DNA from: Demequina soli
Lineage (GTDB): Bacteria > Actinomycetota > Actinomycetes > Actinomycetales > Demequinaceae
Reading direction: 5' to 3'
Assembly: GCF_000971195.1 (NCBI RefSeq)
Contig: NZ_BBLZ01000006.1
Location: forward strand, 1-64,000
Length of the DNA stretch: 64,000 nucleotides
Below are positions 33,161 through 41,586 of the stretch, in pieces. The position numbers and the translations under genes are program-made. Position 1 is the stretch's first letter; each line of letters opens with the position of its first letter. The notes beneath the pieces were generated by a model. It saw nothing but the letters and a program-made list of their open reading frames with translations. It was not told the DNA's origin and searched no databases.

Positions 33161-35344
33161 CTACAGCGCGAGGCCTCGCGGCAGCGGTGCGGCGTGGACC
33201 AGCTCGAGGCGGCGCGTCGGGCGCGTGAGCGCGACGTACAGGTCGCCGGGCCGCTCGCCGATCTCGGCCGGCTCGACCACCACCGCCACGTCGAACTCGA
33301 GCCCCTTGGACTCGCGGGCCGTGTACACCTCGACGGCCGAGCCCTGGAGGAGCGACCGCAGCTCGTGGTGCAGGCGCGGCGGCGCGATCACGGCGACCAG
33401 TCCGCCCTCGCCCGTCGCGAACCCGCGGTCGTGGGCGCGCGCCACGCGCGCTGCGGCGGCCACCGCATCGTCCGCCCGGGTCGCCGCGGTCGCGTCGTCG
33501 AGCTCACGGGCGGCGCGCAGGTCGCTGACCGGCAGGCGCGCGGCGCGTGCGTACGCCTGGGCGGCCGCGGCGACGGCGGCAGGGATGCGGTAGGAGACGG
33601 TGAGCTCGCGCAGCTCCCAGCTGGTCTGGAACAGCGGGTCCATCGTCTCGGGCCACCAGCGGGTGCCCGCGACCGACGTGGTCTGCGCGACGTCGCCGAC
33701 GATCGTGAACGAGCGCGTGGGGCAACGGCGCAGCAGCATGCGCCACGCCATGGGGCTGAGCTCCTGCGCCTCGTCGACCACCACGTGGCCGTACGTCCAG
33801 GTACGGTCGCCGCGGGCGCGCTCGGCCACGGACAGGCGGGCGGTGCCGCCCTTCATGCGGGCCGCGAGGTCCTCGGCGGTCACCACGCCGCCGTCGCCGA
33901 ACGTGTCGAGGACGTCCTTGGCGTACTGGATCTCCTCGGCCGACGGGCCGTCGGCGCGGCGCGCGCGCGAGCCGGGCAGGTCGCCCAGCAGCTCGGCCGC
34001 CTCGTCGAGCAGCGGGATGTCGGCCTCGGTGAAGGGGGCGGACGCGGGTCGCAGCAGCAGGTCGCGCTCGTCCTGCGGCAGCATGCGCGCCGCGTGGTCG
34101 AGCAGGTGGGGCTTCGAGAAGAGGTCGCGCAGCAGCTGCTCGGGGCTGATCGGCAGCCAGGACAGGTTGATGGCGATGCGCACGTTGCGGTCGTCGCGCA
34201 CGTCGCGCTCGAGCTCGTGGCGGTCCTCGTCCGAGTACGCCTCGATCTGCTCGGCGAGCTGGCGCGTGAGGCGTCCGATCATGTCCTTCGCGAACGATGC
34301 GCGTGCCTCGTTGTGCGGCCGGCCCTCGCGGCGGGCGCGCGCCTGCGCGTCCTTGACGTCGCCGCGCTTGATGACGACGGTGCGGCCGTCGATGCGGATC
34401 TCCCGGTCGGCGCGCGGCACGCGCTGGCGCTCGCGGACGGCGGCCTTGACGACGTCGGACATGACGGTGCGGCCCTTGACCTCCGCCGACTCGTCCGGCT
34501 CGACGGCCGTGATGTTCGCGCCGGGCACCAGACCGGCGAGCGTGGTCGACACGGCGCCGGTCTCGCCGAGCGAGGGCAGCACGTGGTCGATGTAGCGCAG
34601 GAAGGTCTTCGAGGGGCCGATGAGGAGCACGCCGCGCGACTCGAGCTGCTCGCGGTGGTGGTAGAGCAGGTAGGCGGCGCGGTGCAGCGCGACGGCCGTC
34701 TTGCCGGAGCCGGGACCGCCCTGGACCACGAGCGCGCCCTGCATGGGCGCGCGGATGACCGCGTCCTGCTCGGCCTGGATGGTGGCGACGATGTCGCCCA
34801 TGCGGCCGGTGCGCCGCGCCCCGAGCGCGGCCAGCAGCGCGCCCTCGCCGGCGAGGGCCGCGTCGGCGCCCATCGCGCGCAGCGCGTCCACGTCCAGGAC
34901 GTCGTCCTCGACCGCGGTGACGCGGCGTCCCTGGGTGGTGAGGTGGCGGCGGTTGACCACCTCGCCGGGGCTCGCCGCGGTGGCCGAGTAGAAGGCGCGC
35001 GCCGCGGGCGCGCGCCAGTCGGTCAGCAGCGGCACGTGCTCGCCGTCGGACAGGCCGATGCGGCCCACGTAGAAGCGCTCGCCGTCGCGCAGGTCCAGGC
35101 GGCCGAAGCACAGGCGGTCCTCGACGGCGTCGAGCTGGGCGATGCGGTCCTCGTAGAGCGTGGCGAACGCGTCGCGCTCGGAGCGGTTCTGCGGCGAGCC
35201 CGACGGGCCCTCCTTGCGGATCGCGGCGAGCCTGTCGCCCGCCTCGTCGCGCAGCTCGTCGAGCCTGGTGTACAGGCCGTCGACGACCTCCTGCTCGGCC
35301 GTGAGACCGCTTCGCTCGGCCGTGAGCCCTCGCTCGTTCGCCAT
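33161..35344 (-). CDS. helD: HelD-like UvrD-family helicase/RNA polymerase recycling factor
   Basis: 727 residues. UvrD-like superfamily 1 architecture with the HelD-specific coiled N-terminal arm (about 1-75), Walker A Gly-Gly-Pro-Gly-Ser-Gly-Lys-Thr at 209-216, Val-Val-Asp-Glu-Ala-Gln-Glu-Leu, Gly-Asp-Val-Ala-Gln-Thr, and a C-terminal Ala-Arg-Glu-Ser-Lys-Gly-Leu-Glu-Phe-Asp plus Tyr-Val-Ala-Leu-Thr-Arg. HelD proteins strip stalled RNA polymerase from DNA, and some actinobacterial ones protect it from rifampicin. ATG 35344 is preferred over the ATG two codons upstream because GGAGGG lies at proper distance from it. One 10-mer copy (33464-33473) encodes Asp-Asp-Ala. Confidence 0.88.
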   Translation of the reverse strand: MANERGLTAERSGLTAEQEVVDGLYTRLDELRDEAGDRLAAIRKEGPSGSPQNRSERDAFATLYEDRIAQLDAVEDRLCFGRLDLRDGERFYVGRIGLSDGEHVPLLTDWRAPAARAFYSATAASPGEVVNRRHLTTQGRRVTAVEDDVLDVDALRAMGADAALAGEGALLAALGARRTGRMGDIVATIQAEQDAVIRAPMQGALVVQGGPGSGKTAVALHRAAYLLYHHREQLESRGVLLIGPSKTFLRYIDHVLPSLGETGAVSTTLAGLVPGANITAVEPDESAEVKGRTVMSDVVKAAVRERQRVPRADREIRIDGRTVVIKRGDVKDAQARARREGRPHNEARASFAKDMIGRLTRQLAEQIEAYSDEDRHELERDVRDDRNVRIAINLSWLPISPEQLLRDLFSKPHLLDHAARMLPQDERDLLLRPASAPFTEADIPLLDEAAELLGDLPGSRARRADGPSAEEIQYAKDVLDTFGDGGVVTAEDLAARMKGGTARLSVAERARGDRTWTYGHVVVDEAQELSPMAWRMLLRRCPTRSFTIVGDVAQTTSVAGTRWWPETMDPLFQTSWELRELTVSYRIPAAVAAAAQAYARAARLPVSDLRAARELDDATAATRADDAVAAAARVARAHDRGFATGEGGLVAVIAPPRLHHELRSLLQGSAVEVYTARESKGLEFDVAVVVEPAEIGERPGDLYVALTRPTRRLELVHAAPLPRGLAL

Positions 35345-35460
35345 CGGCATACCCTCCGCACGCCCTGCGTTGACGGGAACAGGGCAGTCCCTCATTATCG
35401 CCCTTTCGTGCGGCCATCGGTAGCACCCGCCCCCCGCGCCGGTTTCGCGGAGGGCGAGAA

Positions 35461-35477
35461 CCGGACCCGGGGTCCGG
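35461..35477. promoter_or_regulatory. Perfect inverted repeat in the helD/PAC2 divergent gap
   Basis: CCGGACC and GGTCCGG arms (7 bp) flank a 3-base centre, 24 bases before the PAC2 gene start. In a divergent promoter gap of 156 bases it may be an operator or a leader hairpin. No regulator can be assigned. Confidence 0.4.
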
Positions 35478-35500
35478 CGGGGGTGGAAGGATGGAACATC

Positions 35501-36424
35501 ATGGAACGACCTCTGGTGACCTGGGACGCGGACGGCGTGAAGGCGTGGGCGGATGCCGCGCCGCGCGAGGGCGGTGTGCTGCTGCACTCGCTGCGCGGAT
35601 TCATCGACGCCGGCCGCGCGGGCGCGCTCGTCGCCGACCACCTGCTGAGCGACGACGCACCCGTGCGTGTCGCGACCTTCGACATCGATCAGCTGCTCGA
35701 CTACCGCTCGCGCCGCCCCGAGATGACCTTCTCGATCAACCAGTGGACCGCCTACGACGAGCCGCACCTCGCGCTCGACATGGTCCACGACGGCGAGGGC
35801 TCGCCCTTCCTCCTGCTGCACGGCTTCGAGCCGGACATCCAGTGGGAGCGCTACATCGGGGCCGTGCGGGAGATCGTCGACAGGCTCGGCGTGGGGCTCA
35901 CCCTGGGCACCCACGGCATCCCCATGGCCGTGCCGCACACGCGCCCGCTCACGGTGACGCTGCACGGCACCGATCAGGACCTGCTGCCGGACACCCCCTC
36001 CATGTTCGGCACCGTGACCGTGCCCGCGTCGGCGCAGAACCTCCTCGAGTACCGCTTCGGGCAGTGGGGGATGCCGGTCGTCAACGTCGCGGTGCACGTG
36101 CCGCACTACCTCGCGCAGTCCACCTATCCGCAGGCCGCGCAGCGTGCCCTCGAGGGGCTCGAGGACGTCTCGGGGCTGGACCTCGACCCGGGCGCGCTCG
36201 ATGCGGCCGCCGAGCGGGCCACCGAGGAGATCGGCCGCCAGCTCGCCGAGAGCGAGGACGTCCAGGCGCTGGTCGAGGCGCTCGAGAACCAGTACGACGC
36301 GTTCCACGAGGCACGAGGCCGGGGGCTGCCGCTCGACGACCAGCTCCCGTCCGCCGACGAGATCGCCGCCGAGTTCGAGAAATTCCTGGCGCAGGAGCGG
36401 CGGGATCCTCCCAATCAGCCCTGA
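35501..36424 (+). CDS. PAC2 family protein (proteasome assembly chaperone-like)
   Basis: 307 residues, soluble. The fold is recognised by His-Ser-Leu-Arg-Gly-Phe-Ile-Asp-Ala-Gly at the N-terminus, Leu-Leu-Leu-His-Gly-Phe-Glu-Pro-Asp, Gly-Thr-His-Gly-Ile-Pro-Met-Ala-Val-Pro-His-Thr-Arg-Pro, and a helical C-terminal part with Tyr-Asp-Ala-Phe. PAC2 proteins are universal in actinobacteria; despite the name the bacterial role is not settled, and no proteasome gene is in view. ATG 35501 starts the fold directly and has GGAAGG upstream. Confidence 0.88.
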   Translation: MERPLVTWDADGVKAWADAAPREGGVLLHSLRGFIDAGRAGALVADHLLSDDAPVRVATFDIDQLLDYRSRRPEMTFSINQWTAYDEPHLALDMVHDGEGSPFLLLHGFEPDIQWERYIGAVREIVDRLGVGLTLGTHGIPMAVPHTRPLTVTLHGTDQDLLPDTPSMFGTVTVPASAQNLLEYRFGQWGMPVVNVAVHVPHYLAQSTYPQAAQRALEGLEDVSGLDLDPGALDAAAERATEEIGRQLAESEDVQALVEALENQYDAFHEARGRGLPLDDQLPSADEIAAEFEKFLAQERRDPPNQP

Positions 36425-36509
36425 TGTCTGCCATGCTTGCCCCGGTTGCAAGAAACGTAGTGTGCAAGAACCTGTCTCACCTGGGCTGGGGACGCGGCAT
36501 TGCGGCGAC

Positions 36510-36534
36510 AGGGCCGGGCGCCGTGCCCGGCCTT
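36510..36534 (+). terminator. GC-rich hairpin in the leader between PAC2 gene and csp
   Basis: GGCCGGGC (36512-36519) pairs with GCCCGGCC (36525-36532), extended by weaker pairs, around a 5-base loop, followed by CTTCCC. It could end the PAC2 transcript or, since it lies 46 bases before the cold-shock gene, be part of a structured cold-shock leader. Both readings fit; the second is favoured if the promoter is near 36437-36460. Confidence 0.45.
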
Positions 36535-36547
36535 CCCGTCACCCGGG

Positions 36548-36565
36548 CACGAAGGTCACGAAGGT
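36548..36565 (+). repeat. Tandem 9-bp repeat in the cold-shock gene leader
   Basis: CACGAAGGT occurs twice in direct contact (36548-36556, 36557-36565), 14 bases before the csp ATG and next to the AAGGTAAGGA ribosome-site region. The duplication creates a second purine-rich Shine-Dalgarno-like element. Confidence 0.6.
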
Positions 36566-36579
36566 AAGGAAAGACAGGC

Positions 36580-36783
36580 ATGGCACAGGGCTCTGTGAAG
36601 TGGTTCAACGCGGAGAAGGGCTACGGGTTCATCGCCCAGGACGGCGGCGGCGCCGACGTCTTCGTCCACTACTCGGCGATCGAGACGGACGGCTACCGCA
36701 GCCTCGAGGAGGCGCAGCGCGTCGAGTTCGAGGTCACCAACGGTCCGAAGGGCCCGCAGGCGGAGAAGGTTCGTCCCCTCTGA
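36580..36783 (+). CDS. Cold-shock domain protein
   Basis: 67 residues, one OB-fold RNA chaperone. RNP1 Lys-Gly-Tyr-Gly-Phe-Ile and RNP2 Val-Phe-Val-His-Tyr are intact, and the opening [10 protein letters not shown] is classical. Standard CspA-class length for actinobacteria. Preceded by a roughly 100-base structured leader and followed by a strong hairpin, so it is a single-gene transcript. Confidence 0.95.
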   Translation: MAQGSVKWFNAEKGYGFIAQDGGGADVFVHYSAIETDGYRSLEEAQRVEFEVTNGPKGPQAEKVRPL

Positions 36784-36798
36784 GCCGAGGTTCTCTCG

Positions 36799-36834
36799 CG
36801 AAGGCCGTCGTCCCCTCGGGGCCGGCGGCCTTCG
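36799..36834 (+). terminator. Terminator hairpin after the cold-shock gene
   Basis: CGAAGGCCG (36799-36807) pairs perfectly with CGGCCTTCG (36826-36834); the loop holds a smaller CCCC/GGGG pair. Starts 16 bases after the stop codon. It also faces the convergent spermidine-synthase-like gene. Confidence 0.75.
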
Positions 36835-36844
36835 ACGTTGCCCG

Positions 36845-36854
36845 GGACGATGCG
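36845..36854 (+). repeat. Intergenic copy of the 10-mer GGACGATGCG
   Basis: Exact copy between the csp terminator and the end of the convergent spermidine-synthase-like gene (stop at 36869). Flanked by GGG and CGGG, but it has no full inverted partner. Confidence 0.75.
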
Positions 36855-36868
36855 CGGGCCGGGCGGGA

Positions 36869-37648
36869 TCAGCCGCGCCAGTCGCGCACGACGCCCGTCG
36901 GCAGGGCGGCCGACCCCGCGTAGCGCCGCAGCGCCGCCTCGTCGATCGCGCCGGACGTGACCGCCGCCAGCACGACGTTGCCGCGCCGGCGGCCCTTGAG
37001 GACCGCGTGCTCGCCGATCGCGAGGGTGGAGCCGAACGCCTCGGCGGCCGCCGCGACGTCCGCGGCCGCGGTGCGGTCGCCGGGCCGTGTGCCGATGTTC
37101 GCGAGGACCAGACCGCCGGGGCGCAGCACGCGCGCGGCCTGCGCCCACCACTCGGGGGAGGCGAGCGTCGCCGGGGTCGCGTCGCCCGCGAAGGCGTCGC
37201 GGACCACGAGGTCGAGGCTCGCGTCGCGGCGCGTCGTCACGGCGTCGAGGCCGTCCTGAGCGCGGATCCGCAGCCGCGGCGCGCGGGGCAGGTCCCACCA
37301 CGCGCGCACGAGCTCGGGCAGCGTCGCGTCGACGTCGACGGCGATGTGGCCGGAGTCGGGCAGCCGGTGCGCGAGGTGGCGCGGGAAGGCGCATGCGGCG
37401 GCGCCCACGTGCAGCGCGAGCATGCGCGGCGGCGGTCCCCATGCGTCGACCGCGGCCGACAGGTGCCGCATGTACTCGAACGCGAGGAAGCCCGGGTCGG
37501 GGTCGAGCGGCGAGCTGGGAACTCCGTTGACCCACAGGAACGTTGTCCCATCGGGCTCGTCACGGAGCTCGGCGACACCCGTCGCGATCGCGAACTCGAC
37601 GCCACGAGGCACGTCGGGAGCGATGCGGAGGTGGTGGGACCGGGGCAT
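36869..37648 (-). CDS. Spermidine synthase-like class I methyltransferase-fold protein
   Basis: 259 residues. The core is the Rossmann fold of the polyamine synthase family: Tyr-Met-Arg-His-Leu, Leu-His-Val-Gly-Ala-Ala-Ala-Cys-Ala-Phe-Pro-Arg, Val-Asp-Val-Asp, and Leu-Val-Val-Arg-Asp-Ala-Phe. The catalytic Asp pocket of true spermidine synthases is only partly kept, and no speD or other polyamine gene is nearby, so enzymatic polyamine synthesis is doubtful. Single-gene unit on the minus strand. Confidence 0.75.
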   Translation of the reverse strand: MPRSHHLRIAPDVPRGVEFAIATGVAELRDEPDGTTFLWVNGVPSSPLDPDPGFLAFEYMRHLSAAVDAWGPPPRMLALHVGAAACAFPRHLAHRLPDSGHIAVDVDATLPELVRAWWDLPRAPRLRIRAQDGLDAVTTRRDASLDLVVRDAFAGDATPATLASPEWWAQAARVLRPGGLVLANIGTRPGDRTAAADVAAAAEAFGSTLAIGEHAVLKGRRRGNVVLAAVTSGAIDEAALRRYAGSAALPTGVVRDWRG

Positions 37649-37730
37649 GGGCTCACCCTAGACGCCCGTCTGGTACGGATGACGCGCGACCGATAGACTT
37701 GATCACACGGTGCACACGAAGGAGGCTGCG

Positions 37731-38096
37731 ATGCCGCTGTCGGAATACGAGCAGCGCGTTCTCGAGCAGCTCGAGAGGGACCTCGGCTCGGACGCCAAGC
37801 TTGGCTCTGCGATGGCGCGCGCCTCGCGCCCCCGAAGCCGCTATGTGTGGGCGGGGGTCGGCGTCGTCGTCGGCCTCGGCATCGTCGTCACCGGCGCGGT
37901 CACCCAGCTCGTGATCGTGGGCGTGGCCGGCTTCGCCGTCATGCTCGCGGCCGCCGTGTGGGCGCTGCTCACACCCCGTCCGGCCGGCCTGCGTGCCGCG
38001 GGCGGCACCGCCGCGAAGCGTCGCAAGGGCGACCGCGGCTTCATGTCCCGCGTCGAGGAGCGCTTCGAGCGCCGGCGCGAGCAGGGCGACATCTAG
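37731..38096 (+). CDS. DUF3040 membrane protein
   Basis: 121 residues. Met-Pro-Leu-Ser-Glu-Tyr-Glu-Gln-Arg-Val-Leu-Glu-Gln-Leu-Glu at the start is the hallmark of DUF3040; then two membrane segments (about 40-60 and 62-84) and a basic C-terminal tail. Common in actinobacteria just before mraZ; function unknown, but its location hints at envelope or division. AAGGAGG ribosome site 5 bases before the ATG. Here the moxR operon lies between it and mraZ. Confidence 0.9.
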   Translation: MPLSEYEQRVLEQLERDLGSDAKLGSAMARASRPRSRYVWAGVGVVVGLGIVVTGAVTQLVIVGVAGFAVMLAAAVWALLTPRPAGLRAAGGTAAKRRKGDRGFMSRVEERFERRREQGDI

Positions 38097-38170
38097 CTTC
38101 TGCGGTTCCGTTCCTTGGGACCGCGTTGCGCAGACGTGCTCGCGGCCGAGGCCGTGAACACGTCGCATCC

Positions 38171-40327
38171 CTAGCGGCGGTGGCCCTGGGCGGCCGCCTT
38201 GTCCGCCTCGCGCGCGGCCTCCGCCACCGCATCGGCCCACGCCGCCAGCTGCGACGCGGGCACGCCGCTGCCCCCGGGGGCGTAGCGCTGGTCCTCGACC
38301 GCCGTGCGCAGCCGCGCGAGCGCCTCGCACGCCGCGTCGCTCAGCTCGGGACCCTGCTCGAGGATCGCGCGCTCGGTCTCCGCGGGGGTCAGCGCATCGT
38401 CCCCGGCGCGGTCGCCCAGGCGGCGGCGCATCGACGCCCATGCCGCCTCGGGGGAGTCGACGGCCACGGCCGATCCCCGGCGGCGCGCCACGCCGATCGC
38501 GAGCATGGCGAGCACCAGCGCGCCGGCGAGCGCGGGGATCCACGGGAAGCCCCGCGCGTCCTCGACCGTCGCGGGCGCGGTCGTCGTCGGCGCCGCGCTC
38601 GGGCGCGACGTGCGCGGCGCGGTGGTGGGGTTGACCGGGTTGCGCGTGTCGTCCGGGGTGGTGCCCTGGACCACCGGGACCGCGTACGCGGGGCGCGATC
38701 CGGTCTGTACGGAGGGCGTGGGCTCGAACCGCACCCAGCCGTGGCCAGGGAAGTACAGCTCGGGCCACGCGTGCGCGTCGCGGCCGCGGACCTGGAAGCC
38801 GTCGCCCGACTCGACGCCGCCCAGGAACCCGACGGCCATGCGCGCCGGGATGTCGAGCGTGCGCGCCATCACGACCATCGCGGTGGCGAAGTGGATGCAG
38901 TAGCCGTGCTGCTGCTCGAGGAACGTCGACACCATGTCGTCGCTGGTGGTGGGCGCCTCCGTGTCGTAGGTGAAGCTGGGGCCGCGCAGGTACTCCTGCA
39001 GCGCGAGGCCCTGCTCGTAGCGGTCGGTGGCGCTCGCGGTCACGGCCTGCGCGATCGCGCGCACGTTCTCGATGTCGATGCGCGGGTTGAGGTCGAGGTA
39101 GCGCGCGGGCACGGCGCGGTCGCCGCCGGCCGCGATCAGCGGGTCGGCGCCGCGCAGCGCCTCCTCGGTGGTGTAGCCCACCTCCTCGCGCACGGTGTAC
39201 GACAGGTCGCGGGTCCCGCCCTCGCGGTTGATCACCACCTCGTCCGTCGACGGGTCGTACAGCCACTCGTTCCCGGCCGCCAGCGAGCGGGGCGAGGCGG
39301 GCACCGGCACGTGGCTCTCGGCGAGGTCGCCCACGCTCACCGAGATGGTGGCCGGGTCGTGGAGCAGGGGGCTCGCGAGGTCCTCGGGCCATAGCACCCC
39401 GGTCGCGGGCACCATCTCTCCCTCGGGGTCGCGGTCCCACCGGCTGCCGTCGAAGGTTCCCATGGAGTAGGCGCGCAGGACGTCCACGCGGCCGTTCGTG
39501 GAGAAGTAGCTGAGGACGGGGGTCCCGGAGCGCGTGGTGAGGGAGTCGCGCAGGTCGATCTCGAGGTCGAGGCGGGAGGTGCCGCCGAGCGAGGCGGGCA
39601 GGCTCAGGCGGGGCATGGCCCCCCAGAACGGTCCGCCGATCGCGAGGGGCGCGACGAGCAGCGCGACCAGCACCGCCGCGACGGCGGCGCCCAGCACCGC
39701 GGGCGGTGAGGCGGGGGCGGCGCCGTCGCGCGCGCGGGCGCGCCACGAGCCGCGGTCGTTGCGGCGCGACAACGCGATCACCGCGAGCCAGGCCGCGAGG
39801 GTTCCGGCGAGCGCGGCGGTGGGGACGCGACGCTCGAGCGTGAGCGCCGGCAGCCACGGCGCGAGGAGCAGGAAGCCCGCCGACGCGGCGAAGCCCGCGC
39901 CCACGGCGACCGCGTCGACGAGCAGGAACAGCGCGACCACCGCCGCGGTGATCGCCCCCGCGAGCTCGGGCTCGACGGGCGCCGGCGCGACCGAGACCTG
40001 CGCATACCCGACCGCGTCCAGAGCGACCTGGCGCACGGCGGCCAGGGTGTCGCCCGTGGGAAGCCACCGGATCCCTCCGTCGTCCGCGGGCACGTAGGCG
40101 AGCACGATCAACCAGGCGCCGGCGAGGGCGCCCGCGACCGTGGGCAGGAAGGGCCTCCCTGTCGTGAGGCGGGCGAGCACGACCACGGCGGCGGTCGCCC
40201 CGAGCACGATCGCGAGCACCTTCAGCCAGCCGCCGTAGATGACGAGGCCGGACAGGCCCGCGAGGCTCAGCCCGACCGCGACGGCGACGAGCGGGGTCGC
40301 GGCCAGCCGCCACCGTCCGCCGCTCAT
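38171..40327 (-). CDS. Transglutaminase-like membrane protein (TgpA family)
   Basis: 718 residues. About six N-terminal membrane helices (residues 10-220), an extracytoplasmic transglutaminase-core domain, a Thr/Pro linker, one more helix (about 590-610) and a cytoplasmic DUF4129-like tail. Catalytic Cys477 (Gly-Tyr-Cys-Ile-His) and His519 (Asp-Ala-His-Ala-Trp-Pro-Glu-Leu) are in place; the third residue lies in Phe-Glu-Pro-Thr-Pro. Last of the moxR-DUF58-TgpA operon, overlapping the DUF58 gene by 4 bases (ATGA). Such trios are widespread; the substrate is unknown. One 10-mer copy (38393-38402, Asp-Asp-Ala) is in its tail. Confidence 0.9.
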   Translation of the reverse strand: MSGGRWRLAATPLVAVAVGLSLAGLSGLVIYGGWLKVLAIVLGATAAVVVLARLTTGRPFLPTVAGALAGAWLIVLAYVPADDGGIRWLPTGDTLAAVRQVALDAVGYAQVSVAPAPVEPELAGAITAAVVALFLLVDAVAVGAGFAASAGFLLLAPWLPALTLERRVPTAALAGTLAAWLAVIALSRRNDRGSWRARARDGAAPASPPAVLGAAVAAVLVALLVAPLAIGGPFWGAMPRLSLPASLGGTSRLDLEIDLRDSLTTRSGTPVLSYFSTNGRVDVLRAYSMGTFDGSRWDRDPEGEMVPATGVLWPEDLASPLLHDPATISVSVGDLAESHVPVPASPRSLAAGNEWLYDPSTDEVVINREGGTRDLSYTVREEVGYTTEEALRGADPLIAAGGDRAVPARYLDLNPRIDIENVRAIAQAVTASATDRYEQGLALQEYLRGPSFTYDTEAPTTSDDMVSTFLEQQHGYCIHFATAMVVMARTLDIPARMAVGFLGGVESGDGFQVRGRDAHAWPELYFPGHGWVRFEPTPSVQTGSRPAYAVPVVQGTTPDDTRNPVNPTTAPRTSRPSAAPTTTAPATVEDARGFPWIPALAGALVLAMLAIGVARRRGSAVAVDSPEAAWASMRRRLGDRAGDDALTPAETERAILEQGPELSDAACEALARLRTAVEDQRYAPGGSGVPASQLAAWADAVAEAAREADKAAAQGHRR

Positions 40328-41586
40328 GCGTCCGTCTCCTCGGCGAGCAGCCGAGTCCAGGCCGACTCGAGGGTCTCGGGCTCGAGGGACACCACCGTGC
40401 GCCATCCGCCGAGCCGCAGGGCCTCGGCCGTGCGCTCGGCCCGCGCGCGTGCCGCGAGCGACGCCCGCACGAGCGCCCACGCGCGCCCGGACTCGCCCAG
40501 GGGGGTGAGCGCGTGCAGCGCGGTGGGCCCGAGCGGCTCGACCACCGCGACCACCACGTCCCGATGGCCCGCGTCGACCCGCCCCGCCGACGCGGCGAGG
40601 AGGCGGTCGGCCTCCGACGTGGACTCGGACGGCGCCAGGTCGACAGTCGCGTCGAGGATCTGCGCGCGTGCGGGCTCGGCCGCCCGCCCGCGGGCATCGT
40701 GCACCGACGCCTCCGCGGTTCCCGCGAGCAGCCGCACCGGGTGCCCCGCCTCGAGCACGGACAGCGCGACGGACGCTGCCGCCGTGATGGCCCACTCGAG
40801 CCCCGCGCTCACCGGCGGCAGCGCCAGCAGGATCGTCGCCGCGGTGCGGCCCTGCTGCTCCTCCGAGCGCACGAGCAGCGTGCCGCGCCGGGCGGAGGAC
40901 GCCCAGTGGACGCGGCGCAGGTCGTCGCCCTCGCGGTAGTCGCGCAGCGAGGCGTCGTCCGCCGCGGGGGTGCGGGCGCCCGCATGGGCGCGGTCGGCGA
41001 CGCCCATGAGCTCGCCCGCGCTCGCGGCGAGGTCGACCACCGGCGGCCACACGGCGATCTCGAGCGCCTGGCCGACGGGCCGGTCCGTCCACGCGAGCCC
41101 GAACGGGTCGGCGGCGCGGGCGAGCGCGGGGCCCAGGAGCCAGCGGCCGCGGCGCGTGGGCTCCAGGCGGTAGCGCAGCTCGATCCCGCCCGGCCGCCGT
41201 GCGATCGAGGCGCGCGTGCCCGCGCCGCCCGTGAGCTCGGCGGCCGCCTGCTCGCGGATCCGCAGCACGCGTGCCGCGCCGCCCGGGGCCGCCACGCGCG
41301 TCACCACCTGCGCGGGCGTGCCCGCGGTGAGCGTCGCGGGCGTGACCTCGCGCGTGACGCCGCGCACGCGCGAGCGGGTGAGCAGGGAGGACGCGACGAT
41401 CCAGCCCGCGGCGACGAGCACCGCGGCCACCACGGCGGCGCCGATGAGCACGAGCGGCGCGGAGCCGAACCCGACACCGACGAGCAGCAGCGCGCCGCCG
41501 CCCGCGGCGAGGCCGACGCCGCGCGGCGAGACCGCCGTCTCGGCATCGGCCTCGCGACGGCCGGCGGGGCGCCGGAACGAGCTCAT
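40324..41586 (-). CDS. DUF58 domain protein
   Basis: 420 residues. Two closely spaced membrane helices (about 22-65), then a beta-rich region and the DUF58 signature Leu-Arg-Asp-Tyr-Arg-Glu-Gly-Asp-Asp-Leu-Arg-Arg-Val-His-Trp, followed by a von Willebrand-A-like fold. Probable partner of the MoxR ATPase; such pairs act as chaperones for metal insertion or protein complexes. Overlaps both neighbours by 4 bases, so expression is coupled. Confidence 0.9.
   Translation of the reverse strand: MSSFRRPAGRREADAETAVSPRGVGLAAGGGALLLVGVGFGSAPLVLIGAAVVAAVLVAAGWIVASSLLTRSRVRGVTREVTPATLTAGTPAQVVTRVAAPGGAARVLRIREQAAAELTGGAGTRASIARRPGGIELRYRLEPTRRGRWLLGPALARAADPFGLAWTDRPVGQALEIAVWPPVVDLAASAGELMGVADRAHAGARTPAADDASLRDYREGDDLRRVHWASSARRGTLLVRSEEQQGRTAATILLALPPVSAGLEWAITAAASVALSVLEAGHPVRLLAGTAEASVHDARGRAAEPARAQILDATVDLAPSESTSEADRLLAASAGRVDAGHRDVVVAVVEPLGPTALHALTPLGESGRAWALVRASLAARARAERTAEALRLGGWRTVVSLEPETLESAWTRLLAEETDA

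Noticed and set aside
36869..37648. Calling this gene a true spermidine synthase (speE)
   Set aside because: Only the fold is supported; catalytic residues are partly lost and no polyamine pathway gene is near.
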